From: VRUE01 sp035605695
Lineage (GTDB): Bacteria > Actinomycetota > Thermoleophilia > Solirubrobacterales > 70-9
Assembly (NCBI GenBank): GCA_035605695.1
Contig: DATNGZ010000050.1
Span: forward strand, 1 to 64,000
Direction of reading: 5' to 3'
Length of the DNA stretch: 64,000 bases
Below, piece after piece: positions 49,175 through 58,753 of this stretch; the stretch's first letter is position 1, and every line of letters begins with the position of its first letter. The notes beneath the pieces are model-generated. The model saw only the letters and a program-made list of their open reading frames with translations. It searched no databases and was not told the origin of the DNA. The translations under genes and the position numbers were made by a program.

Positions 49175-49501
49175 CTAGGCCAGGGCGGGCTCGAGCTCGG
49201 CCTCGAGGCGACGCTTGGGCATCGCTCCGATCACCTTCTTGGCGATCGTCCCGTCCTTGAAGAGGATCAGGGTCGGGATCGAGAGGACTTCGTACTGGGC
49301 GGCCGTCTGCTGGTTCTCGTCGACGTTGATGCTGACGATGTGCAGGTCGTCGCGCTCGGTCTCCATCTCCTCAAGGACCGGGTGGACGACGCGGCAGGGG
49401 CCGCACCAGGGGGCCCAGAAGTCGACCAGCACGGGTCCCTCGGCCTCGAGGACCTCGGACTTGAAGGTGTCGTCTGTCACGTCTTGGAGCTTGCCTGTCA
49501 C
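49175..49501 (-). CDS. trxA: Thioredoxin
   Basis: A 108-residue thioredoxin with active site LVDFWAPWCGPCRVVHPVL and the cis-Pro loop SIPTLILFKDGTIAKKVIG. It keeps cytoplasmic proteins reduced with NADPH from thioredoxin reductase. The start at 49501 is a GTG. A short palindrome (ATACTT-CATA-AAGTAT) lies 38 nt upstream. It probably shares a transcript with the tautomerase gene downstream. Confidence 0.93.
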   Translation of the reverse strand: MTGKLQDVTDDTFKSEVLEAEGPVLVDFWAPWCGPCRVVHPVLEEMETERDDLHIVSINVDENQQTAAQYEVLSIPTLILFKDGTIAKKVIGAMPKRRLEAELEPALA

Positions 49502-49538
49502 TGGAATCGGTCTCCTGGGGATCGAGGTTCGGCGCTCA

Positions 49539-49554
49539 ATACTTCATAAAGTAT
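49539..49554 (-). promoter_or_regulatory. Operator-like palindrome upstream of trxA
   Basis: ATACTT (49539-49544) and AAGTAT (49549-49554) are perfect inverted half-sites with CATA between. The A/T-rich site stands out from the GC-rich surroundings in the 92-nt space before trxA. It could be a promoter element or a site for a redox or Rrf2-type regulator; the pattern alone cannot decide. Confidence 0.4.
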
Positions 49555-49593
49555 AGCGAGGTTCGCGAGGTCCCAAAACGCCTCCCCGAGCGC

Positions 49594-50319
49594 TCACCGC
49601 CCATAGCGTAGAAGAGGCACCCGCCAGATCGCCTCGAGCACGATCGAGCGGCTCATCTTCGAGCTGCCGGCCTGCCGGTCGCGGAAGATGATCGGCACCT
49701 CGACCACCTCGAAGCCGAGCTCGATCGCGCGGTAGGTCATCTCGACCTGGAAGGCGTAGCCGCGCGAGCGCACCGCGTCGAGGTCGAGCGCCTCAAGCAC
49801 CTCGCGGCGGAAGCACTTGAAACCGCCGGTCAGGTCGCGCACCTGGAGGCCGAGCACGAACTGGGCGTAGGCGCTGCCGCCGCGGCTGATCGCGCGCCTG
49901 ACGGGTCCCCAATCGCTGACGCCGCCGCCGGGCACGTAGCGCGAGCCGATCACGATGTCGGCGCGCTGGGCGGCCTCGAGCAGCCGCGGCAGGTAGGCGG
50001 GCTCGTGGGAGAAGTCGGAGTCCATCTCGACGACGAGTCCGGCGCCGCCGGCCAGCGCCCGCCGGAAGCCGGCGATGTAAGCGGGGCCGAGGCCTTCCTT
50101 GGTCGGCCGGTGCAGGAAGTGAACCGCCTCGTAATCCTCGCTGAGCCGGGTGGCGATCTCGCCGGTCCCGTCGCGGGAGTTATCGTCGACGATCAGGACC
50201 TGGGCGTCGGCTGGCAGCTTGCCGCGGGCCTCTTCGACCAGCGACTCGATGTTGGTCGCCTCTTCGTAGGTGGGAAGGACGAGCCAGACTGGCCCTCGCT
50301 CGGGCTTGCTTGGAGTCAT
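49594..50319 (-). CDS. Polyprenol monophosphomannose synthase-like glycosyltransferase (GT2)
   Basis: The 241-residue GT2 enzyme starts PVWLVLPTYEEATNIESLVE and has the nucleotide-sugar motifs VLIVDDNSRDGTGEIA and VVEMDSDFSHEPAYLP (DxD), then GSRYVPGGGVSDWG and LTGGFKCFRREVL. It transfers mannose from GDP-mannose to polyprenyl phosphate in Ppm1/Dpm1-type reactions. No membrane domain is attached. Start ATG at 50319; upstream residues read into the polX leader. It lies divergent from polX. Confidence 0.87.
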   Translation of the reverse strand: MTPSKPERGPVWLVLPTYEEATNIESLVEEARGKLPADAQVLIVDDNSRDGTGEIATRLSEDYEAVHFLHRPTKEGLGPAYIAGFRRALAGGAGLVVEMDSDFSHEPAYLPRLLEAAQRADIVIGSRYVPGGGVSDWGPVRRAISRGGSAYAQFVLGLQVRDLTGGFKCFRREVLEALDLDAVRSRGYAFQVEMTYRAIELGFEVVEVPIIFRDRQAGSSKMSRSIVLEAIWRVPLLRYGR

Positions 50320-50390
50320 TTGCCGGGGCGATGCTAGTGACGAAGCTGTGCGACGGCTAAAGAGCCGCACCCGCTCGCTAGCTTGCAGGG

Positions 50391-52115
50391 GTGACCAACG
50401 CCGAGATCGCCGCCGCGCTCGATGAGCTTGGAGTGCTCTACCAGCTCGACGGAGCGGTCAAATACAGGGTGCTCGCCTACAGCACCGCGGCGAAGGCGAT
50501 CCGCGAAAGCCCGGTTTCGGTCGCCGACCTCGCCACGGCGGGACGGGCGACCGAGGTCCCCGGCGTCGGCAAGACGCTGGCGGAAAAGATCGACGCCCTG
50601 ATCGAGACCGGCGAGATCCCCGCGGCGGTGAAATTGAAGGCGAAGTTCCCGCCGACGCTGGTCGAGGTGACGCGGGTGCCCGGGGTGGGGGCGAAGACGG
50701 CGCGGCGGCTCTTCGACGAGCTCGGCGTCGCCACCTTGGAGGACCTGAAAGCGGCGGCGGAGGGGGAGCGCATCCGCGAGCTGAAGGGGCTTGGCGCGAA
50801 GGCCGAGGAAAACGTCCTGGCCGGGCTGGAGCGGCTCGGCGATCCGGGCGAGGCCTCGGGCCGGGTGCTGCTCTCGATGGCCCGCCCGATTGCCGAGGAG
50901 CTGGCGCGAACGCTGCGCGAGCATCCCGCCGCCGACCGGGTCGAGGTGGCGGGCTCGGTGCGGCGCTGGGCCGAGACTTGCAAGGACATCGACCTGATCG
51001 CGACCGCGGAGGACCCCACGACGCTGTCCGAGCACTTCGTCTCCAGCCCGCTGATCGCCGCGGCCGGGAAACCGGGTCCCAACGGTGTGCGCGCGCAGAC
51101 CCAGAACGGGATCTCGGTCGACCTGCGGATCGTCGCGCCGGAGGCCTTCGGCAACCTGCTCCAGCACTTCACCGGCTCGCAGGCCCACAACGTGCAGCTG
51201 CGCGAGGAGGCGGTGAAGCGCGGCCTCTCGGTCTCCGAGCACGGCATCACCGAGGTCGAGAGCGGCGAGGTAGAGCTCTGCGCCGACGAGGAGGCGGTCT
51301 ACGAGCGGCTCGGTTACGCCTACATCGTGCCCGAGCTGCGCGAGGGCCGCGGTGAGCTGAAGGCCGCGCGGACGGGCGAGCTCCCCGAGCTGATCGAGCT
51401 CGACGACGTCCGCGGCGACCTGCACTCGCACACGACCCTCTCCGACGGCCGCAACACGCTCGAGGAGATGGCCGAAGCCGGCCGCGACCGCGGCTACGCG
51501 TACATGGCGATCACCGACCATTCCGCCAGCCACGGCTTTGGCGACCACGTCACCACGGAGATGCTCTGGGAGCGGATCGCAGAGGTCGAGGCGTGGAATA
51601 AAGGCAAACGCGGCTTTCGGCTGCTCGCCGGCTCGGAGATCAACATCGGCCTCGACGGCGGACTCGACTACCCCGACGACGTGGTCGGCGCCCTCGACTG
51701 GGTCGTCGCCAGCGTTCACACTTCCTTCGCGATCTCAGAGAAAGAGATGACGGCGCGGGTGCTGGCGGCAATCGAGAACCCGCTGGTCGACTGCATCGGC
51801 CACCTGACCGGCCGCCTGATCGGCCGCCGCGAGCCCTACGGGGTCAACATCGAGGCGGTAGCGGAGGCGGCGGCGCGGACCGGGACGATGCTGGAGATCA
51901 ACGGCAACCCGAACCGGCGCGATCTCTCCGAGCATCACGCGCGGTTGGCGGCGGAGGCGGGGGCGACGATCGTGCTCAACACCGATGCGCATGGGGTCGA
52001 GACGCTGAACAACATGGACTACGCGGTGGCAACCGCTCGGCGGGCCTGGTTGAGCGCGGATCAGGTTGCTAATACGAAGAGTTGGGGGGAGTTCCAGAAG
52101 TTGCTCAGGCGGTAG
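50391..52115 (+). CDS. polX: DNA polymerase/3-prime-5-prime exonuclease PolX
   Basis: The 574-residue family X polymerase has an N-terminal 8-kDa/HhH part (PGVGKTLAEKIDALIETGE, RVPGVGAKTARRLFDELGV), a polymerase core with VEVAGSVRRWAETCKDIDLI (DxD metal ligands), and a C-terminal PHP exonuclease domain (LRGDLHSHTTLSDG-like DLHSHTTLSDGRNTL, AITDHSASHGF, NTDAHGVETL). It acts in gap-filling base excision repair. The GTG at 50391 starts directly at the conserved N-terminus. Confidence 0.93.
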   Translation: MTNAEIAAALDELGVLYQLDGAVKYRVLAYSTAAKAIRESPVSVADLATAGRATEVPGVGKTLAEKIDALIETGEIPAAVKLKAKFPPTLVEVTRVPGVGAKTARRLFDELGVATLEDLKAAAEGERIRELKGLGAKAEENVLAGLERLGDPGEASGRVLLSMARPIAEELARTLREHPAADRVEVAGSVRRWAETCKDIDLIATAEDPTTLSEHFVSSPLIAAAGKPGPNGVRAQTQNGISVDLRIVAPEAFGNLLQHFTGSQAHNVQLREEAVKRGLSVSEHGITEVESGEVELCADEEAVYERLGYAYIVPELREGRGELKAARTGELPELIELDDVRGDLHSHTTLSDGRNTLEEMAEAGRDRGYAYMAITDHSASHGFGDHVTTEMLWERIAEVEAWNKGKRGFRLLAGSEINIGLDGGLDYPDDVVGALDWVVASVHTSFAISEKEMTARVLAAIENPLVDCIGHLTGRLIGRREPYGVNIEAVAEAAARTGTMLEINGNPNRRDLSEHHARLAAEAGATIVLNTDAHGVETLNNMDYAVATARRAWLSADQVANTKSWGEFQKLLRR

Positions 52116-52129
52116 GTAGGTGGGAGCGC

Positions 52130-52810
52130 TTACAGCAATGCGAATACGACGCGGACCGTGGCGGTGACTGTGGAGTTGCCTGGTTTGACCGGCGGAGAGG
52201 GAGAAGCTTCTGGGGCTCCCTTGGCGTCGGCGCTGAATGGCGTTTCGCTCACTTCCGTGCCTTCCTCGATGCTGAGGACTTGGCCCAAGGTTGCTCCGGC
52301 GCTGCTAGCTAGAGCTGTTGCCTTTGCTTTGGCCTGGGCGAAGGCGGCTAGTAGGGCGTTGTTGAAAGCCGCTTCGGGGTTGCCGGCGAAGAAGTTTGGG
52401 CCGCGGGTGCCGGTTGCTCCGGCCGCTATGGCGGCGTTGACCAGTTCTCCGGCTCGGTTTGGCTCGTGCAGGATCACGCCGATTCCCTCGGCTGCGCGGT
52501 AGAGGGTGCGCTTGCCTTTAGTTGTTTTTCGCACCGAGATTTCGCCGGTGCTGATGTCACTGGGGCTGACGCCGGGGGTGCCTTGAACGGTTGCAATCAC
52601 CTTGCGCAGATCCACCGCGACGGCTTCTATGGCCGCCTTTCTCGTCTTGCGTTCCTTGCTCACGGAGAAGCCGAGCGAGGCGGTGTCGTTCGGGACCTTC
52701 AGCGTTGAGGTGCCGTGGACGCTGACCGTTCGTTCTGCCGCTGCGGCAGTGCTCGGCAGGAGCAGCACCAGCATTACGGTGGCGATCGCGGTTAGGGATC
52801 GGGGGTTCAT
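52130..52810 (-). CDS. Secreted SIMPL-domain protein
   Basis: The 226-residue protein has a signal peptide (TAIATVMLVLLLPSTAAAA) and a SIMPL domain (formerly DUF541): RTVSVHGTSTLKVPNDTASL, FSVSKERKTRKAAIEAV and a C-terminal GNSTVTATVRVVFAL. SIMPL proteins are periplasmic or surface beta-rich proteins of unclear role, some linked to oxidative stress. The start is the ATG at 52810. It converges with polX, 14 nt apart. Base composition is somewhat less GC-biased than in neighbours. Confidence 0.82.
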   Translation of the reverse strand: MNPRSLTAIATVMLVLLLPSTAAAAERTVSVHGTSTLKVPNDTASLGFSVSKERKTRKAAIEAVAVDLRKVIATVQGTPGVSPSDISTGEISVRKTTKGKRTLYRAAEGIGVILHEPNRAGELVNAAIAAGATGTRGPNFFAGNPEAAFNNALLAAFAQAKAKATALASSAGATLGQVLSIEEGTEVSETPFSADAKGAPEASPSPPVKPGNSTVTATVRVVFALL

Positions 52811-52844
52811 TGAGTCCACGCTACCCGGCAGGCGCGACGCTCAC

Positions 52845-53360
52845 TCAGGCCTGGGCGCGGCGGCCGGTGCGCAGGCCCGGCGTGCGGACCAGCTGGATCG
52901 GCCGCAGGGCGGAGTTGGGGACCACGTAGAACTTGACCCCGTCGCGTTGCTCGATCGCCAGCACCGCGGCCTCTTGTGAATGCCAGGCAAGCGAGACGAG
53001 CAGCGCGAAGCCGGCGCCGATCGCCGCCACGCCGGGGAAGAAGACGCCGAGGACTCCGGCCGCGATCGCGCTCACGGCGATCGGCCAGAGGCGGCCGAAG
53101 GAGATCCGAGCGGGCGTCTCTACCGGCAGCGAGGTGGCCGTCTTCGCCCGCGCGAGGGTGTCGCGGAGGGCCTCAGCGGCGCGCGAGGGGCGACCGATGT
53201 AGAAGCCGATCGCCAGCGACAGCAGCCACCAGACCGCGGCGACGATCAGCGTCCTCGTGTCGCTGTCGCGGTTGGCGGCGATCGCCGTGATCGTCGCCAG
53301 CGCGGTCGCCTCGGCGCCGGTGAGCAGGACGGTCACGCGCAGCAGGTCCGTATACGGCAT
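52845..53360 (-). CDS. Membrane protein of unknown function
   Basis: The 171-residue protein has about four hydrophobic helices (LLRVTVLLTGAEATALATI, LIVAAVWWLLSLAIGFYIG, LWPIAVSAIAAGVLGVFFP, VAAIGAGFALLVSLAW) and a short C-terminal soluble part (QRDGVKFYVVPNSALRPIQL). That tail is recognisable as a repeated feature in actinobacterial membrane proteins, but the function is unknown. It starts 2 nt after the otsB stop, so it is likely cotranscribed with trehalose phosphatase. Confidence 0.7.
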   Translation of the reverse strand: MPYTDLLRVTVLLTGAEATALATITAIAANRDSDTRTLIVAAVWWLLSLAIGFYIGRPSRAAEALRDTLARAKTATSLPVETPARISFGRLWPIAVSAIAAGVLGVFFPGVAAIGAGFALLVSLAWHSQEAAVLAIEQRDGVKFYVVPNSALRPIQLVRTPGLRTGRRAQA

Positions 53361-53362
53361 CG

Positions 53363-54178
53363 CTACCCCGCCAGTGCCTCGAGCATCGTCAGCCAGCCAG
53401 CCGGCCCGTCGACGAGCAGGTCCGCTTCTTCGGCAAGCTCGGGGGGAGCCTCGGGTGAGACCACGCCGACGCAGACGGCGCTCTTCAGCTCGCCGCCCTC
53501 GCGCAGCTCGCGCAGGCGGCGGAAGGCGTCGAGGTCGGTGCGGTCGTCGCCGGCGTAGACCGCGGCCGTGACGCCGTCGGTGGCGAGCAGCGCCGCCACC
53601 GCCGCGTCCTTGCCGCCCCCACCGATCGGACGCAGCTCCAGCACCTTGCGGCCCCAGCGCGGTTCGAGCTTGGCCCGTCCCGCCTCGGCGCCGATCTCAT
53701 GGGCGCGTGCCTCTGCACCGCGCTCGTCCTCGGCGCCGCGCCAGTGCAGGGTCTGGATCGGGCCCTTGTCCTCGAGCCGCAGGCCGGCCGAGGCCAGGTT
53801 CGCAACGTCCAACCCGGCGACGAACTCGGCCGCGCTGTGCTCCTGCCCGGCCAGCGCCGGGTCGAGCCGCGGCTCCTCGTCCCCGGGCAGCAGCAGCTCG
53901 AGGCCGTGGTTGCCGGCGTAGGCGATGTCTTCGACTCCGACCAGCCGCCGCGCGTCCAGTGCCTGGCGGCCCGAGATGCAGCCAACGAGGCCGAAGCTGC
54001 CGTTCAGCGCCGCCAGCAGCTCGGTTGCCCGCGGCAGGACCGTGGCCTGCTCGGGCCGCTCGACGATCGGGGCCAGGGTGCCGTCGACGTCGGTGAGGAT
54101 CGCCGCCCGGGCCGGGTCCGCGCGCAGCGGCTCCAGCAGCGAGTAGGCCCCCGCGCCTGTCTCGGATTCGAGCGACAC
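53363..54178 (-). CDS. otsB: Trehalose-6-phosphate phosphatase
   Basis: The 271-residue HAD-family phosphatase converts trehalose-6-phosphate to trehalose. It shows ARAAILTDVDGTLAPIVERP (DxD nucleophile), FGLVGCISGRQALDAR, YAGNHGLELLLPG, KVLELRPIGGGGKDAAVAAL and VYAGDDRTDLDAFRRL. The partner synthase OtsA is not in the window. The GTG start at 54178 is inferred, since earlier in-frame codons lie beyond the divergent TauE gene start region. Confidence 0.9.
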   Translation of the reverse strand: MSLESETGAGAYSLLEPLRADPARAAILTDVDGTLAPIVERPEQATVLPRATELLAALNGSFGLVGCISGRQALDARRLVGVEDIAYAGNHGLELLLPGDEEPRLDPALAGQEHSAAEFVAGLDVANLASAGLRLEDKGPIQTLHWRGAEDERGAEARAHEIGAEAGRAKLEPRWGRKVLELRPIGGGGKDAAVAALLATDGVTAAVYAGDDRTDLDAFRRLRELREGGELKSAVCVGVVSPEAPPELAEEADLLVDGPAGWLTMLEALAG

Positions 54179-54199
54179 TGCATCTAGTATCGCGGCACG

Positions 54200-54583
54200 A
54201 TGCCCGCGGACCCGGCGCTGCCGTCCCATCCCGTTCTCAAGCTCGCCGCGATTGGCACGCTTGCGGGAGCGTTCAGCGGCCTCTTCGGCGTCGGCGGCGG
54301 CACCGTCATCGTCCCCCTGCTGATCTTCTGGTTCGGCTACGGCGAGCGGCTGGCGACCGGGACGAGCCTCGCCGCGATCGTCCTGATCGGCCTGCTCGGC
54401 GCGATCGCCCAGGGCGGCATCTACGGCAACGTCCACGTCGTCACCGGGTTGCTGCTGGCGATCCCAGCGGTGGTCGGGGTCGTGATCGGCACCGCGGTGC
54501 AGCAGCGCATCTCCCAGCGCATGGTCTCGATCCTCTTCGCCGCCCTGCTGATCGGGATCGCGATCGAGCTGGTGCTCAAATGA
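54200..54583 (+). CDS. TauE/SafE-type permease, N-terminal half protein
   Basis: The 127-residue protein has four membrane helices and the TauE/SafE repeat motif SGLFGVGGGTVIVPLLIF. Classical TauE/SafE anion exporters are about 250 residues with two such repeats; this gene encodes one only. It overlaps the next gene by 4 nt (ATGA), which encodes the matching second half. The two probably assemble as a heterodimeric sulfite or organosulfonate-type exporter. The substrate is not predictable. Confidence 0.85.
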   Translation: MPADPALPSHPVLKLAAIGTLAGAFSGLFGVGGGTVIVPLLIFWFGYGERLATGTSLAAIVLIGLLGAIAQGGIYGNVHVVTGLLLAIPAVVGVVIGTAVQQRISQRMVSILFAALLIGIAIELVLK

Positions 54584-54957
54584 GCGGCGACGAGCTGCTG
54601 GCGGCGCTGATCTGCATGGCCGGTGGCTTCACCGGTGGCATCGTCGGCGTCGGTGGCGGCGTCCTCTTCGTCCCGGCGCTGACGATCTTCATCGGCCTCA
54701 CCCAGGTCGAGGGCGAGTCGACCTCGCTGCTGATGATTGTGATCGTCGCCCTGATCGGCGCCTTCCGCCAGAACTCCTACGGCAACGTCAACGTCCGCAA
54801 CGCAGTCATCATCGGCGTCCTCTCGCCGCTCGGGGTGCTGATCGGCGTGGCGATCGCCAACCATGTCTCCGAGCGCGTCCTGCAGCTCTCCTTCGCCGCT
54901 CTGGCGCTCTTCATCGCCTATCGCCTAATCAGGAGGGCGATGGCGGTGCCGGCGTAG
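54580..54957 (+). CDS. TauE/SafE-type permease, second half protein
   Basis: The 125-residue protein mirrors its neighbour, with GGFTGGIVGVGGGVLFVPAL as the repeat motif and four membrane helices ending in LSFAALALFIAYRLIRRA. Together with the upstream gene it reconstitutes the usual two-repeat TauE/SafE topology. No frameshift joins them; the ATGA overlap shows a genuine split. Start ATG at 54580. Confidence 0.85.
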   Translation: MSGDELLAALICMAGGFTGGIVGVGGGVLFVPALTIFIGLTQVEGESTSLLMIVIVALIGAFRQNSYGNVNVRNAVIIGVLSPLGVLIGVAIANHVSERVLQLSFAALALFIAYRLIRRAMAVPA

Positions 54958-55001
54958 CGCCGCATTCCAGCGCGGCCGCGGCCCATCGGTAGTCTCAAAG
55001 T

Positions 55002-55868
55002 GTGGATTCACTCAGCTGGGAGGGCGACATCCCGCAGCTGCGCAACCCGATCCTGGTCTGCTCGTTTCGGGGCTGGAACGACGCCGCCGCGGCTGCCTCG
55101 ACGGCGCTGACAGCGGTCGAAGACGCCTTCGACGCGGAGCTGGTCGCCAGGGTCGACGCCGAGGACTACTTCGACTTTCAGGCGACCCGGCCGACGATCG
55201 TCCTCACCGAGGGTCAGGCGCGCCGCATCGACTGGCCCCAGAACGACCTGATCGCCGTCCGCGCGCCCGGCGCCGAGCGCGACCTCGTGCTGCTCGACGG
55301 CACCGAGCCCAACCTGCGCTGGCGCACCTTCTCGGAAACGATCGCGACCGCCGCCGACGCGCTCGGGGTGGAGATGGTGATCACCCTCGGCGCCCTGATC
55401 GCCGAGGTCTCCCACACCCTGCCGGTGCCGATAACCGGCCTCGCCTCCGACCAGAAACTGGTCGAAGAGCTCGACCTGCAGCGCTCCAGCTACGAGGGGC
55501 CGACCGGGATCGTCGGGGTCGTCCACGACTGCTGCCGACAGGTGGGAATGACCTCGGCCTCGCTCTGGGCCGCGGTCCCTCACTACGTCGCCGCCGTCCC
55601 TAACCCCAAAGCGGCGCTCGCCCTACTGCGTCGCTTGGAGGGCTTGACCGGCGTTGCGGTCGACGCCACCGAGCTCGAGGAAGAAGCCGACAACTACGAA
55701 GACCAGATCAACCGCGCGATCGCAGCCAACCCGGAGATCGAGGAGCTAGTCGATCGAATAGAGACCGAACAGTCCGAGGCAACTGAAGGCCCCGAGGACA
55801 TTCCATCTGCGGATTCGATCGCACGCGAGTTTCAGCAGTTCCTGCGCCAGCAGCAGGGCGATCAGTAG
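55002..55868 (+). CDS. PAC2-family protein (proteasome-assembly-chaperone-like)
   Basis: The 288-residue protein matches bacterial PAC2 (DUF75) proteins: LRNPILVCSFRGWNDAAAAA at the start, RTFSETIATAADALGVEMVI, LGALIAEVSHTLPVPITG and SLWAAVPHYVAAVPNPKAAL. In actinobacteria such proteins are conserved, with a suggested but unproven link to the proteasome. An acidic C-terminal tail ends in FQQFLRQQQGDQ. The GTG start at 55002 fits the domain border. Confidence 0.87.
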   Translation: MDSLSWEGDIPQLRNPILVCSFRGWNDAAAAASTALTAVEDAFDAELVARVDAEDYFDFQATRPTIVLTEGQARRIDWPQNDLIAVRAPGAERDLVLLDGTEPNLRWRTFSETIATAADALGVEMVITLGALIAEVSHTLPVPITGLASDQKLVEELDLQRSSYEGPTGIVGVVHDCCRQVGMTSASLWAAVPHYVAAVPNPKAALALLRRLEGLTGVAVDATELEEEADNYEDQINRAIAANPEIEELVDRIETEQSEATEGPEDIPSADSIAREFQQFLRQQQGDQ

Positions 55869-58719
55869 CTAGCTCTCGGCCGCCGGGCAGATCAGCCGGT
55901 AATCGCACCAGCTGCAGGTCGTGGGCGAGGGCCGCGGCTCGAAGTCTTGGCTCAGCACGCCCTCGCCGACTGCAAGCACGGTGCGCTCGACCCGCTCGGC
56001 GTCGTCGGCCCTGACCGGCGCCGCGACCTTGTCGGCGTCGAGCACGTAGTAGTAACTGCCGGTTCCCGCCTCCAGGCCCCAGGCCTCGCGGGCGGCGAGG
56101 CGGTAGAGCGCTAGCTGCAGATCGTTCTCGAGCTGCGCTTCGCTCCTGCGTTCGCCGGTCTTGTAATCGATCAGCTCGTAGCTGCCGTCGGGGTGGCGGT
56201 CGACCCGGTCGACGCGGCCCCGCACCTGGTGCGGACCGATCCTGATGTCGAACTTGCGCTCGAGCCAGACCGGCTCGCCATCGCTCTCGCTCTCGCGCTC
56301 CCAGTAAAGGCGCATCGCTTCGCGGGCGCGGTCGCGGAACTGCAACTCGTCGTCGCTGCTGCCAAAGCCGGAGCGGCGCCAGCCGGACTCGAAGAGGTCC
56401 ATCAGCCCTGCCAGCCCCCCCTCCATGGCTTCGTTCTCCCCCGAGTCCTTGTGGAAGCGTTCAAGCACGCTGTGGATGAGGATGCCGAAGCGCTGGTTGA
56501 TCGTCGGCTCCTGCGGGATGCCGAAGACCCGGCGGAACTTGTACTTGAGCGGGCAGGTCAGGTAGAGGTCGAGGTCGGAGGCGGAGAGGCTGAGCGCGCC
56601 GTCGCCGCGGCGCGGCAGGAAGGCTTCGAGCGAGGGCTCGTGGCGGGCCGCGATCAGCCGCCGGCGCCCGTCTCCCTCGTGCTCGGAATCGAGCAGGTAG
56701 GCGTCGAGGGGGGAGGCGTCGAGCTCGGCCTGCTGCTCGGGGGTGGCGATCTGGCGCAGCAGGCCGTTGACCGCCTCGATCGCCTCCGCCGTCGCCTCCT
56801 CGCCGGGTCGCTGCGCCAGCGCCGCCAGCTTCAGCAGCTCGAGGTGGCGGGCGATCGCCCGGTTGACGTCGACCACGGTGTCCAGGCGCGGCTCCGAGAG
56901 CTCGCGGCCCGCCTTCCAGGACGCCTCTAGCACCTCCTCGCGCAGCTTGCGATAGGTCGCGTGCAGACCCTCCGCCGGTCCGAACAGCTCCTCCTCGTGC
57001 AGCTCCTCCGTCTCCTCGCCTGCCCCCTCGCGCTCGCCTTCGATTCGCGAAAGAACGAGGCTGGAGCGGGCCTGCGGGTCACCCGACTCGACCCCGAGTA
57101 TGAAGACGTGATCGAACTCGGTGCCCCTGGCGCTGCTGGCGTCGAGGCCGCGCACGGTGCCGGGGGATCGCGGCTCCTCGCCGCCCGCCGGCTCGACGCC
57201 CGCTTCGGCGACGGCGCTGAGGTAACGGACAAAGTCTCGGGTCGAGCCGTGCGGTTCGCGCCGCGCCCAAGAGGCGGCGAGTTCGGCCAGCCGTGAGAGG
57301 CCGAGCAGGCGCTCCGCCACCTCCGGCTCGGCGGCGAAGAGCCGCTGGCGGCGCAGGCCGATGCGCTCGATCAGCCGCCGCACGAACACATCGGCGCGGC
57401 GTTCCTCCATCGCCGCCGAGGCTTCACCGTAGAGCTTGAGAAAGGACTGGATTCGCTCCCGGCCCTCGGGCTGTATCTGCGGGCTCTCCAGGGCGGCATC
57501 GCAAGCCGAGGCCATGTCGATCTTGCGCCGGCGCGCGATCGTCGTCAGCCGCGCCAGGTCGGTGGAGCGGAGCTCGACCGGCGGCCGGGTCAGGGCTCGC
57601 GCGGCGGCGGCGGAGTCGCCAGGGTCGGCGAGCACTCGCAACCAGGCGATTGCGTCGCGGACCTCGGGACGCTGGAACAGGGCCGCCGGTCCGGCCAGGT
57701 GAAACGGGATCCCGCGCTCCTCCATTGCCGCGGCGACCGCACCGCCGTCGGTTGCCAGGTTGTCGAGCAGGACGCAGATCGCCTCGGGTGAGGTGCCGCC
57801 GACGAGCAGGTGCTCTACCTCGCGGGCGACAGCTTGGGCCTGAGCTCTCTCATTGGCGCAGCGCCACAGCCGCACTTTGGGATCCCGAAAAACCTCCTCA
57901 AGGACGAGAACGCTCGGCTGCGGGTCCTGTCGTGGGTGAGGGGAGCCCTGCGGGCGGGTCAAAACCGTCCTCGACCCCCCCTCACCCGCGCCACCCACAG
58001 AAGAGTCGCCTTCCGCGTAGAGATGATTGGGATTCTCGGTGGCGAGCTTGGCGAGGATTGCCCGCTGAGCGGTCGTCACATCCTCGAGCTCGTCGACCAT
58101 TACGTAGGCGAAACGGGTCGCGATTTCTGTTCCCACCCTCGGTTGCTCGTGCAGGAGCTTGTTGAGCGTGAGGAAGACGTCGCCTCGGTCGAGGTTGCCG
58201 GACTCGGAGAGAATTCGATCGTGGGTGGCGCAGAACTCGGCGAGCTCGGGCTCTGGGGGCTCGGATCCAGCCTTCAACTCGTCGATTTGGGCCAGCAGCC
58301 TGGCAAGTAGGCCTGCGGGATTGCCGCGGATCTCCTGATTACGAAGAGGTAGATCGTCAAGGCGGTCCAGGAGCATTGCCAATCGCTCGGCGGGGCCGAG
58401 GACGTCGAAGAACGGATCGAGGCCGGCGGCCGTCGAGTGCTCGCGCAGGAGCCGCTCCCCGAGCTCGTCCCAAATTCCGATCCAGAGTTCCTCATAGGAG
58501 TTCGAGAGCAGCACCTCGACGCGTTTTTGCAGACGCCGCGCGGTTGGCCGGTTCGAGGCCAAAACCAGGATTCCCTCCGGGGGGACACCTTCCTCGACAA
58601 GGCGGGCAAAGCGGCGCGAAAGCGCCTCGGTCTTGCCGGTTCCAGCCGCGCCCTGGAGCAGCAGCGGACCCTCGCCGTGCTGGACGGCGCGTTGCTGGGC
58701 CTCGGCGAGAGCGAGCATG
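55869..58719 (-). CDS. UvrD/Rep-type helicase with C-terminal RecB/AddB-like Fe-S nuclease
   Basis: The 949-residue protein has SF1 helicase motifs (PLLLQGAAGTGKTEALSRRF, ILVLASNRPTARRLQKR, FAYVMVDELEDVTTAQRAIL, HVFILGVESGD). It also has a C-terminal PD-(D/E)xK nuclease domain with ELIDYKTGERRSEAQLE and a four-Cys cluster (LYLTCPLKYKF plus TCSWCDYRLICP), like AddB, Cas4 and Dna2. It fits a double-strand-break resection enzyme, as for actinobacterial AdnAB. The ATG at 58719 is used. A palindrome within encodes a Gly/Pro-rich linker after the Walker B region. Confidence 0.88.
57934..57987. repeat. Inverted repeat inside the helicase-nuclease gene
   Basis: GGGTGAGGGG (57934-57943) pairs with CCCCTCACCC (57978-57987), and an inner stem pairs GGGTC (57956-57960) with GACCC (57973-57977). 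It is translated as the linker GAGEGGSRTVLTRPQGSPHP, which lacks helicase family character. It resembles the coding palindromes in birA and the FAD-FeS dehydrogenase, though less perfect. Confidence 0.5.
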
Positions 58720-58753
58720 GCTCCAACGCTAGCGAGTGCGCGACCTCCATAGG

